Below, one piece after another: positions 8,730-15,917 of a stretch of 64,000 bases of DNA. Origin of the DNA: G963923955 sp963923955 (GTDB taxonomy: Bacteria > Pseudomonadota > Gammaproteobacteria > Eutrophobiales > Eutrophobiaceae); contig OZ000552.1 of assembly GCA_963923955.1 (NCBI GenBank), forward strand, positions 434,001 through 498,000, read 5' to 3'. The translations under genes were made by a program, and so were the position numbers. The notes under the pieces were generated by a model, which saw nothing but the letters and a program-made list of their open reading frames with translations, was not told where the DNA came from and made no database searches. Each line of letters begins with the position of its first letter. Position 1 is the first letter of the stretch.

Positions 8730-9218
8730 ATGACACAGGAAAATGAAAATCAGGCCGCCGCCGAGTCGGTGCAACAGGGCCAGTTTGGGATACAAAAGGT
8801 CTATACCAAGGATCTTTCTTTTGAGACGCCGAACTCGCCGGCGATCTTCCAGGAGCAATGGCAACCAACGGTGAATATGGACATTGCCAATTCCGCCCAG
8901 TCTCTGACTGATGATCTCTATGAGGTTACCTTATCAGTTACTGTCATGGTCAGCTCGAATGAGAAGAGCATGTATCTGGTGGAGGCCCAACAGGCCGGCA
9001 TCTTTCACATCGCCGGCTTTGCGCACGAGGCCGTGAACCGCATGTTGGCGACAGTCTGCCCGAATATCCTGTTTCCCTTTGCCCGCGAAGTGGTCGCTGA
9101 TCTGGTTACAAGAGGCGGCTTCCCGCAGTTGTTGTTGGCGCCGGTCAACTTTGATGCCCTGTATGTGCAACACCAGCAACAGGCGGCGCAGGTGGCCGCG
9201 GGCGAGACCAGGCACTGA
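8730..9218 (+). CDS. secB: Protein-export chaperone SecB
   Basis: SecB is a tetrameric cytoplasmic chaperone that holds preproteins unfolded and hands them to SecA. The 162-residue sequence shows the family segments FGIQKVYTKDLSFETPNSP, YEVTLSVTV, AQQAGIFHIAGF and the LFPFAREVVADLVTRGGFP core, then a Gln/Ala-rich tail. It lies between yibN and gpsA, the conserved gammaproteobacterial order. Confidence 0.96.
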   Translation: MTQENENQAAAESVQQGQFGIQKVYTKDLSFETPNSPAIFQEQWQPTVNMDIANSAQSLTDDLYEVTLSVTVMVSSNEKSMYLVEAQQAGIFHIAGFAHEAVNRMLATVCPNILFPFAREVVADLVTRGGFPQLLLAPVNFDALYVQHQQQAAQVAAGETRH

Positions 9219-9232
9219 GCTTATATAGTTCG

Positions 9233-10228
9233 ATGGCCGGCATGGTCTTGGTTCTTGGTGCGGGTTCCTGGGGCACGGCTCTCGCGCTGGTGCTGGCGCG
9301 CAATGGACGCACGACCTATCTCTGGGATTGCTCTGTTGCGCATATTAAATCACTGCAAAGAGACAAGAGCAACAATCGACACCTGCCAGGGCATGCCTTT
9401 CCGGATAACTTGATCCCGGTCAGCGATCTTTTTTCAGCACTGGATAAGGTGAGCGATATCCTGCTCGCAGTCCCCTGTGATGCCTTGCGCGCCGTCTTGC
9501 AACATTTAGAACAAAAAGACCTTAGGCAGTCTTCACTCTGTCTTGCCTGCAAGGGGCTGGAGCCGCAGAGCCTGTCATTGAACAGCCGCGTTGTCGAGGC
9601 GCTGTGCCCGCAGGCATCGGTTGCGGTCTTGTCAGGGCCTTCCTTTGCCAAGGAAGTCGCCGCCGGTCTGCCGACTGCGGTCACGATTGCCGCCGATCAG
9701 ATGGATACAGCGATCTCTTGGGCGGAGCATTTTCATAGCGAAGTATTCCGCATCTATACGCATGATGATGTGGTCGGCGTGCAGGTGGGCGGGGCGATAA
9801 AAAATGTCATGGCCATCGCCGCCGGCATTGCCGATGGGCTGGGCTTCGGCGCCAATACCCGCAGCGCATTAATCACCCGTGGGCTGGCCGAGATCATGCG
9901 CCTGGGCGCGGCGCTGGGCGGCAGGCAGGAGACCTTCATGGGCCTCGCCGGTCTGGGCGATCTGATCTTAACCTGTACCGATGATCAATCGCGCAATCGC
10001 CGTTTTGGCTTGGCACTGGCACAAGGCAAATCACCACAACAGGCAAGGGACGAAATCGGCCAGGCGATTGAAGGCATTCGCACCGCAGCCGTTGTCGGCG
10101 AGCTGGCCAAAGTCAATGGTATTGAGATGCCGATAAGCCAGCAGGTATTGCACGTCATTGATAACAAAGTGAGTCCCAAACAAGCCGTGCAAAACCTGTT
10201 GGCAAGGGAGCGCAAGATGGAGTTGTAG
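9233..10228 (+). CDS. gpsA: Glycerol-3-phosphate dehydrogenase [NAD(P)+]
   Basis: GpsA reduces dihydroxyacetone phosphate to sn-glycerol-3-phosphate for phospholipid synthesis. The 331-residue protein has the Rossmann motif GAGSWGTALAL near its start, SGPSFAKEVAAGLPTA in the middle and the catalytic segment GGAIKNVMAIAAGIADGLGFG with the active-site Lys, then TRGLAEIMRLG. It is the last gene before the AT-rich island. Confidence 0.97.
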   Translation: MAGMVLVLGAGSWGTALALVLARNGRTTYLWDCSVAHIKSLQRDKSNNRHLPGHAFPDNLIPVSDLFSALDKVSDILLAVPCDALRAVLQHLEQKDLRQSSLCLACKGLEPQSLSLNSRVVEALCPQASVAVLSGPSFAKEVAAGLPTAVTIAADQMDTAISWAEHFHSEVFRIYTHDDVVGVQVGGAIKNVMAIAAGIADGLGFGANTRSALITRGLAEIMRLGAALGGRQETFMGLAGLGDLILTCTDDQSRNRRFGLALAQGKSPQQARDEIGQAIEGIRTAAVVGELAKVNGIEMPISQQVLHVIDNKVSPKQAVQNLLARERKMEL

Positions 10229-10273
10229 TTTGAGGGGTGACTATAAAGATATGAGTAAGGGGATATAGACAAA

Positions 10274-11041
10274 ATGGGCTATGAAAATCTGGATCTGAAA
10301 AAACCAATAGAATCTGAAGACTATGAGGAATGCTCGGATTTTGTGATACGTTCCATTGAAAGCATTATGCAGGAAGCTATGGACGGCGGAGGCAACAAGA
10401 TCGTAATCAATACGAATCTCAAACATGGCATTCCAATGGAAAATATAAATAAAATTGCCGGCCCTTTCGTTGAGGCGTGGGTATATGAGATATTTACAGA
10501 GTGTCTTGAAGATAAAAATAATAACTATCAACTAATCAATGTTGAAGCCGGTGAACGCTTAAATATGGCGGATGTAATTTTACAGTTTAGGAAAACCAGA
10601 AAAAGAAGTTCCAGTGTCACTGGTTATGTTGATGTCAAAGCAACTTCAAAAGATATTGAGAGCAGTGGAAAATCTCCAAACATTACTTCATTCGCTCGTA
10701 TTCGCTCGGCCTATGTCGCTGATCCGGATTATATATTCATCATCTTATCGATTAAACATAGGGTATTTAGCACCAGAGATAGTACAACTGAAATGATGAT
10801 GGGGGTGATGGAGGTGGTGGATTTTAAGTCTTACGATCTGAAGTACTTATCTGATTTTGATATTAGCTATAACCCTGCATTAGGGACTGGACAAATTCAA
10901 GTACGGGATATTCACTATATCTCGATACAAAAGAGGAGTACCTGGGAGTTTTGCAAACTACTGGACAGAAAGTTTATTGCATCAAAAAAAGGCTATGATC
11001 AGTGGCTTGAGTATGCGGAACAAAATGGGTGGATTAAGTAG
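10274..11041 (+). CDS. Putative type II restriction endonuclease (PD-(D/E)xK fold)
   Basis: A 255-residue protein next to a DNA methyltransferase. A plausible PD-(D/E)xK site can be read: a helix with Glu67 (GPFVEAWVYE), Asp100 (NMADVILQF) and the Asp120-Val-Lys122 pair in GYVDVKATS, 20 residues apart and each on a hydrophobic strand. I do not recognise the subfamily or target sequence. AAGGGGA ahead of the ATG is a fair ribosome binding site. The TAG stop is followed immediately by the methyltransferase ATG. Codon use is AT-rich, unlike gpsA just upstream, a sign of transfer. Function rests on the motif plus the neighbour. Confidence 0.72.
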   Translation: MGYENLDLKKPIESEDYEECSDFVIRSIESIMQEAMDGGGNKIVINTNLKHGIPMENINKIAGPFVEAWVYEIFTECLEDKNNNYQLINVEAGERLNMADVILQFRKTRKRSSSVTGYVDVKATSKDIESSGKSPNITSFARIRSAYVADPDYIFIILSIKHRVFSTRDSTTEMMMGVMEVVDFKSYDLKYLSDFDISYNPALGTGQIQVRDIHYISIQKRSTWEFCKLLDRKFIASKKGYDQWLEYAEQNGWIK

Positions 11042-11968
11042 ATGAAGAAGATCGATCTGCGCTGTGGTGATGCGCTGAAATTATTTAAAGAAATAGAGAG
11101 CGAATCAATAGATGTCATCATTGCTGATCCCCCCTATAACCTGGGAAAGGATTATGGAAATAATCACGATTCAAAAGCATTTGAAGATTATTTGCAATTC
11201 ACCAGATGCTGGCTTGCCGAGGCCAAACGAATATTAAAACCTGCTGGCACTATATACGTATTCATGGGCGTCAGGTTTATATCATATCTATATGACATTC
11301 TCGATAGGGAATTACAGATGTTTTTTAATAGTTGGATAGTATGGAACTACACGCAGGGGCTAGGGAAAACAAAAGGGTTTTCACCCAGGCATGATGATAT
11401 TTTGATGTTTACAAAATCAGAAAAGTTTATCTTTAACCTGGATGATGTCCGTATCCCGCAGAAATATTACCGTGCGAGAAACAACATGCGTGGTGCAAAT
11501 CCCGGTGATGTCTGGAAATTCTCGCATGTCCATTATTGCAACGTCAACAGGCAGAATCATCCCACCCAAAAACCGGAAGGTCTGATAGAAAGAATGGTAC
11601 TGGCATCCAGCAACGAAGGCGGAGCGGTTCTTGATCCCTTCTCCGGCAGTGGAACAACCTTAAGAGTGTGCCAACAAGTCAAACGAAAGGCTATAGGATT
11701 TGAATTAAATCCCGATTACGCAGGCATGGCCAGGGCGCGTCTCTCCGAACGTTTCGTTGGATTTGACAGCATTGATGCAAGAATGAAGAGAGTGCCGAAC
11801 GACTTGCGCAAACCTGAGATCAGGGATGAATATCTGGAAAATCATGTGAAATGGTTCTTGCACAATCACGAAAATGCTTTGGAAGTATTCAAAAAAGCCG
11901 TTAAGGAAAAATATGGCATTGAGGTTGACGTAGCTTCAGTCAGATATAAACAAGCGGGTTTATTCTAG
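11042..11968 (+). CDS. Site-specific DNA methyltransferase, beta class (probably N6-adenine)
   Basis: A 308-residue SAM-dependent DNA methyltransferase. The catalytic motif IV DPPY (residues 29-32, in ADPPYNLGKDYGN) precedes the SAM-binding motif I DPFSGSGTT (198-206) and IGFELNPDY. That order defines the beta class, and DPPY rather than SPPY favours N6-adenine. HPTQKP (173-178) is the usual motif upstream of motif I. Residues 35-165 probably include target recognition. It directly follows the putative endonuclease and should protect host DNA from it. The last 75 residues do not look like catalytic motifs. The frame stays open for 40 codons after the TAG. Confidence 0.9.
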   Translation: MKKIDLRCGDALKLFKEIESESIDVIIADPPYNLGKDYGNNHDSKAFEDYLQFTRCWLAEAKRILKPAGTIYVFMGVRFISYLYDILDRELQMFFNSWIVWNYTQGLGKTKGFSPRHDDILMFTKSEKFIFNLDDVRIPQKYYRARNNMRGANPGDVWKFSHVHYCNVNRQNHPTQKPEGLIERMVLASSNEGGAVLDPFSGSGTTLRVCQQVKRKAIGFELNPDYAGMARARLSERFVGFDSIDARMKRVPNDLRKPEIRDEYLENHVKWFLHNHENALEVFKKAVKEKYGIEVDVASVRYKQAGLF

Positions 11969-12073
11969 TTTATACCTGGGTGTGCCGACCGAGATGAAGA
12001 CGCCAGGATAGTTGGCGCTGACGACGATGATTTTTTGGCCGGCATTGGCGTTATGATAAAGTCTCTTGGGGCT
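11960..12073 (-). pseudogene. GC-rich gene scrap between the methyltransferase and the GHKL gene
   Basis: This stretch is GC-rich, unlike the AT-rich genes on both sides. On the minus strand it has an open frame without a start codon that reads like real protein (NANAGQKIIVVSANYPG, then VFISVGTPRYKLE and stop). I take it as a possible end of a decayed gene. The plus strand is open too, in the methyltransferase frame, so the strand is uncertain. I do not recognise the family. Confidence 0.3.
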
Positions 12074-12126
12074 TTATTCAGTTCGCAATAATAAATATCT
12101 TATTAAGTCAATTTTGAGGTAGATTC

Positions 12127-13899
12127 ATGCCGATGACTAGTACAAATCACAAACCGTGGAAATTCTTTGAATATGTAGAAGGAGAGAAGCGACGAGACTC
12201 ATCCAGCCAAAAACATTTTACCGGCTTGGGTATCAATGAAAGCCTGATCAGGGAATTGATTCAAAACTCTCTGGATGCTGTATCGGACAAAAACCAAGCG
12301 GTTGAAATTAAAATACGCTTTACAGAGATCAACATAAGCGACTACGAGCAGTACTTTCAAGGTCTTGAACCGCACTATAAGGCATGCTACGAGAAATCAA
12401 TAGCAAACGAAATAAGGGAAAAAGTAAAATTCCTGATCATAGAAGACTTTAATACAACGGGGTTGGAGGGAGAGAAGGAAACGGACTTTTTCCAAAAAGA
12501 TAACATAAGAAGCGATAGTAGCAATTCCAGTGGTGGCAGTCATGGGATTGGGAAAATTGTTTTTTACCTGGCAAGCAAGATCGCTACGTTCTTTGCATTT
12601 TCGATCCATGAAAACGGCCGTGTTTTTCAAGCATCCTGCGACTTTAAAACCCACGAACTGGGCGGGAAAGAATATAAAGAAGACGGGAGGTTATTTTTAT
12701 TTCCTGAAAAGGATAAACATTTTATCGAGGCGCTTTTCACCAGAACAGGAAAACAAAAAGGATTATCCATCGCCATCCCTTTGCCTGATGATAAGCTGGC
12801 TGAAGAAAAACTGAAAGAAGCTGTCGTTGAGGAGTATTACTACCCGGTAATGAATGAGAAATTGATTGTTAATCTTGGGCCTACAAGCATTGATCCAAAC
12901 TATATTTTTGATCAGAAAGGGGAAAAGCAAGAATTAATATCTGAATATTTCACTGTGTCGGAAAAAAAGTATCTCCGCATAGACATTGGAGAGACTTATC
13001 GGGATAAAGATAAATTTTTAAGCCCGCAACAGGAAGAGCAGATCATATCAAGGCTTGAGAGCGATGATAGGATCGTAATTCGTTTTCACTTTTTAGTAAA
13101 ACTAAAAGGAAAACGGAATCCCAAAGCCGGTTATCTGGATTTGCTAATGTCCAGAAAGGGAGATAAGCAGGATAGCAAGTTCGATTTTTGGCGGGAGTAT
13201 TTGTTAATAAAAGAGGCTGTCGGCAGAGGGAAGAGTTCATCGCATTACACTGTCATAGTGCTAATCCACGGAGAGGCCAATGAGTTGAGCCAGCTGTTGC
13301 GAAGATTGGAGAACCCGTCTCATACCAGGTGGGACTATAATAACCCAGCCGATGAAGTTAAAAATGAGTATCAGTATATAAGACAATTAGTCCCTTTTGT
13401 TACTCGGCTGCCGAATAAGCTTATCCATTTTATTACGAATGCAGGCATTAAACTGGATAGCAATTTCTTTAGCGATTTATTTCCGGATACCTCCACCAGA
13501 GGAGGGGCCTCAGATAAAGGGCAAGCATCTGGGGATACAGATAACGAAAAGCCGTCCGGCATTCATTCTAACCCCAACTTTGATTTTCGTGAAAACCGAA
13601 GGAACAATGGATTTATTCTATCCCTATCAGCGGCGGGCAAACAGGAAGGTATTGCAAGGCTAAGTATCACTGTGGCATACGGAACAAACAAAGGTAATCC
13701 ATTTAAAAACTATGACAGCAGGGATTTTGACTTACAGAGAAATATAATAAAAATAGAATTAGACGGAGGCAAAGAAATAGAAAGGAAAGAAAATCGCGTA
13801 CTTTGTCAAATCAAAAATAAAGATGATTTTAAGATAACTTTATCCGGTTTTGATCCAGACAGGGAATTGAAAATAGATGCTAACGAGGAGAGCGAATAA
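12127..13899 (+). CDS. GHKL-type ATPase (MutL/HSP90/MORC-like), restriction-modification associated
   Basis: A 590-residue protein with an N-terminal GHKL ATP-binding domain. The N box reads ELIQNSLDAV (Glu43, Asn47, Asp50), the G1 box EDFNTTGLEG (Asp107, Gly112) and the G2 lid GGSHGIGK (137-143). There is no histidine-kinase phosphoacceptor, receiver or membrane segment, so it is not a two-component sensor. The middle (about 200-430) may be an S5-like transducer domain; residues 450-480 are a Ser/Gly/Asp-rich linker before a beta-rich C-terminal part. GHKL ATPases linked to restriction-modification genes are a known association (Iyer, Abhiman and Aravind 2008, prokaryotic MORC relatives). 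GAGGTAG precedes the ATG. Its stop overlaps the next start by 1 nt. Confidence 0.82.
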   Translation: MPMTSTNHKPWKFFEYVEGEKRRDSSSQKHFTGLGINESLIRELIQNSLDAVSDKNQAVEIKIRFTEINISDYEQYFQGLEPHYKACYEKSIANEIREKVKFLIIEDFNTTGLEGEKETDFFQKDNIRSDSSNSSGGSHGIGKIVFYLASKIATFFAFSIHENGRVFQASCDFKTHELGGKEYKEDGRLFLFPEKDKHFIEALFTRTGKQKGLSIAIPLPDDKLAEEKLKEAVVEEYYYPVMNEKLIVNLGPTSIDPNYIFDQKGEKQELISEYFTVSEKKYLRIDIGETYRDKDKFLSPQQEEQIISRLESDDRIVIRFHFLVKLKGKRNPKAGYLDLLMSRKGDKQDSKFDFWREYLLIKEAVGRGKSSSHYTVIVLIHGEANELSQLLRRLENPSHTRWDYNNPADEVKNEYQYIRQLVPFVTRLPNKLIHFITNAGIKLDSNFFSDLFPDTSTRGGASDKGQASGDTDNEKPSGIHSNPNFDFRENRRNNGFILSLSAAGKQEGIARLSITVAYGTNKGNPFKNYDSRDFDLQRNIIKIELDGGKEIERKENRVLCQIKNKDDFKITLSGFDPDRELKIDANEESE

Positions 13900-14621
13900 T
13901 GAAACGAACGATAGCGCCTGAGCAAAGGCAGAGGTTTTTACAGGAGAATATTACATTAAACATTGAGGAGGAAAATAACAGCCTGAGGGTTAAGGTGTTG
14001 TTGAAAAATATTCAGCAGCAAGGCTATCCGGATAACTCAATCATCATTTTGGAAGCCTACAATAGAGTCAATATTGAAAGGCTGAAAATGGGAAGCGTTG
14101 AAGATTATGAAGAAAAAGAGCAGTCTCATCCGCTGGCTTTTGACGTACCGCTAAGATCAAAGATCAATTTTAGACTAAAAATTATTGATCCGAAAAGCTT
14201 TAAATTATTGGGGTATGCTGAAAACTTGAAAGAAGAAAAATATGCCAAGTCAATGCTGTATATTAGTACCGATGATGAAAGCGTAAAAAATATCTATAAA
14301 ATAGATTTTGCTAATCCGCAGCACCCCGTTTTGTACTTGAACCCTCAACTGAAATCATGTGCAGATCAATTAAAACCGATCATTGCTGAAATGGCTTTTA
14401 AGGACATACTCAACCATTTGTTGTTTAATCAGGAAGAGATTACAGCTGAAGAGGATCATAAATGGTTTAAGTTCGCGCACAACTTGTATTCATACGATGA
14501 AAGCGAGGCACAGAGTGATGAGGACTATAAGCAGGACTGGATAAACAGAGTTTTATGTGAATTTGCAGAGAAGAAGAGTTTGATAAAACTGGTAATAAAA
14601 GAGCATGAAAAAGATGATTAA
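13899..14621 (+). CDS. Unrecognised protein in the GHKL cassette (240 aa)
   Basis: I do not recognise this protein. It is acidic and charged, with no signal peptide, membrane segment, Cys motif or nuclease signature that I can see. Residues 15-115 look beta-rich (alternating strands such as NSIIILEAYNRV and INFRLKIID). Residues 140-215 look helical, with aromatic residues (MAFKDILNHLLF, WFKFAHNLYSY) and an acidic patch. The start codon shares one base with the GHKL stop, and the 3' end overlaps the next gene by 17 nt. Such tight coupling suggests the three products act together, perhaps as a complex with the ATPase. Confidence 0.7.
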   Translation: MKRTIAPEQRQRFLQENITLNIEEENNSLRVKVLLKNIQQQGYPDNSIIILEAYNRVNIERLKMGSVEDYEEKEQSHPLAFDVPLRSKINFRLKIIDPKSFKLLGYAENLKEEKYAKSMLYISTDDESVKNIYKIDFANPQHPVLYLNPQLKSCADQLKPIIAEMAFKDILNHLLFNQEEITAEEDHKWFKFAHNLYSYDESEAQSDEDYKQDWINRVLCEFAEKKSLIKLVIKEHEKDD

Positions 14622-15285
14622 GCTAAAAAAACTAACGGGCAGAGGAAATGAAAGGTTTCTTGATCTATGCAGAAAAAATGATTCATCAGGTTCTAATTTT
14701 GATATTGAAAAATTCACTACAGAAGAAATTTCTGAAAATATCATAATTGATCCAAGCAAGATATTTGTTAATAAACTGGAGCTTGGTGAATATCTTTATG
14801 AAAAGCTGAAGGATATTTCAGTGGAGAATAGCGTCTGGCATTTTCTGGTCATTGTCTATCACAAACAATTATTAAAGGACGGGAAGATAGGAGAGATTGA
14901 TCGATTTTATATTGATCCGCAAAAGTCATATTATCCTTTTACACATCTGTTAAAACCGGTGTTTGATTTGTATAGCTTTTATTACGACAAAAAAGATCTG
15001 ATAGATTTTTTATTATTGAATCCAATCAATGAAACCGGGCAACTGTTTTTAGAAACCGTAAAGCGCCAGGATATGATGAAGAATCAAAGTTTTATTCAGG
15101 TAAGCAGAAAGCTTTTTTATGATGATAAGAATAAAAAGATAAAAAGAGGAATACAGAATGATTTGCGCAGGCTTATCGCCTTGTTCAAACAATATGAAAG
15201 AGCTTATGATTTATATAGTATGCCTGCCGAGAAAATCTTAAAAAACCTCATTACCAGACACCAGGAATTTGAAATATATACGTAA
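14605..15285 (+). CDS. Unrecognised helical protein in the GHKL cassette (226 aa)
   Basis: A basic N-terminus (KKMIKLKKLTGRGNERFL) is followed by a largely helical, aromatic-rich protein. Marked segments are VWHFLVIVYHKQLL, an R-F-Y near 112, HLLKPVFDLYSFYY, a KRQDMMKNQSFIQ stretch, RKLFYDD and a C-terminal YDLYSMPAEKIL. The pattern reminds me of small DUF-type proteins next to restriction genes (possibly DUF6339-like), but this is recall and not a match. The gene overlaps its upstream neighbour by 17 nt; ATG 14614 is an alternative start. Composition is strongly AT-rich. Confidence 0.68.
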   Translation: MKKMIKLKKLTGRGNERFLDLCRKNDSSGSNFDIEKFTTEEISENIIIDPSKIFVNKLELGEYLYEKLKDISVENSVWHFLVIVYHKQLLKDGKIGEIDRFYIDPQKSYYPFTHLLKPVFDLYSFYYDKKDLIDFLLLNPINETGQLFLETVKRQDMMKNQSFIQVSRKLFYDDKNKKIKRGIQNDLRRLIALFKQYERAYDLYSMPAEKILKNLITRHQEFEIYT

Positions 15286-15306
15286 ACAACAAGAGAAAAT
15301 ACAAAT

Positions 15307-15408
15307 ATGGAACTGATCGAAAAAGCCATCGCCGAGATCGATCACGATAAGCTGATGATGGCTCTGGTGGACTTCCCATTGCGCACTATAACCATACCGC
15401 TTCACTGA
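15307..15408 (+). CDS. Small ORF of 33 aa at the right edge of the island (possible remnant)
   Basis: The frame starts MELIEKAIAEIDHDKLMMAL and stops three bases before the trmL stop codon on the other strand. AAGAG upstream could serve as ribosome binding site. The bases are GC-rich again, unlike the gene before it. The first 23 residues look like the start of a helical protein, while the last ten look like a frame change; the +1 frame then reads GLPIAHYNHTASLIF. I read it as the truncated start of a lost gene. A genuine small protein cannot be excluded. Confidence 0.3.
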   Translation: MELIEKAIAEIDHDKLMMALVDFPLRTITIPLH

Positions 15409-15411
15409 TCT

Positions 15412-15885
15412 TTAAATACCCGCAAGTGATGATAAAAAACCCTGTTGCCTCCACGCCTCATAGGCGATGACCGCAACGGCATTGGACAAGTTCAGGCTGC
15501 GGCTGTCGGCCTGCATGGGGATGCGTAAGACGGCGCTGGTTGCGCTGCTGCTCAAGATCGCCTCCGGTAGCCCCCTGGTCTCCGGACCGAAGAGAAAGGC
15601 ATCGCCGCTCTGATAGTATAGCTCTGCATAGTTGATCTTTCCTTTGGTGGAGATGGCAGAGACTCGGCCAGGATTGACGCCTTGATAAAAGTCATCTAAG
15701 GATTGGTATTGATTGACCTTAAGCAGTTCGCTGTAATCCATCCCCGCCCGGCGCAGGGATTTTTCGTTCAAGTCAAAGCCCAGCGGCTGTATCAGGTGCA
15801 GCTGCGTGCCGGTGTTGGCGCACAGGCGTATAATGTTACCCGTATTAGGTGGGATCTGCGGCTCAAATAAGACAATATGAAACAT
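15412..15885 (-). CDS. trmL: tRNA (cytidine/uridine(34)-2'-O)-methyltransferase TrmL
   Basis: TrmL methylates the ribose of the wobble base in tRNA-Leu isoacceptors. It is a small SPOUT enzyme with a knotted SAM site. The 157-residue protein shows the family motifs EPQIPPNTGNIIRLCANTG, RRAGMDYSE, LFGPETRGLPEAIL and the knot motif IPMQADSRSLNLSNAVAV. Length equals E. coli TrmL. In E. coli it also lies just beyond gpsA (with cysE between); here the foreign island fills that place. Confidence 0.95.
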   Translation of the reverse strand: MFHIVLFEPQIPPNTGNIIRLCANTGTQLHLIQPLGFDLNEKSLRRAGMDYSELLKVNQYQSLDDFYQGVNPGRVSAISTKGKINYAELYYQSGDAFLFGPETRGLPEAILSSSATSAVLRIPMQADSRSLNLSNAVAVIAYEAWRQQGFLSSLAGI

Positions 15886-15917
15886 TCAACCAACTCTACC
15901 ATGAAAGACTAACGGGC

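Noticed and set aside
10223..10247. Promoter for the restriction gene (TTGTAG and TATAAA)
   Set aside because: The spacer is only 13 bp, too short for a sigma-70 promoter; the true start may be elsewhere.
11969..12088. Read-through extension of the methyltransferase past its TAG
   Set aside because: The frame is open for 40 codons, but composition changes sharply at the stop and the translation (Asp-rich) looks unnatural; the opposite strand is more protein-like.
12127..13899. GHKL protein as a two-component histidine kinase
   Set aside because: No phosphoacceptor helix, membrane span, HAMP, PAS or partner response regulator is present; the N box and lid resemble MutL/HSP90-type proteins.
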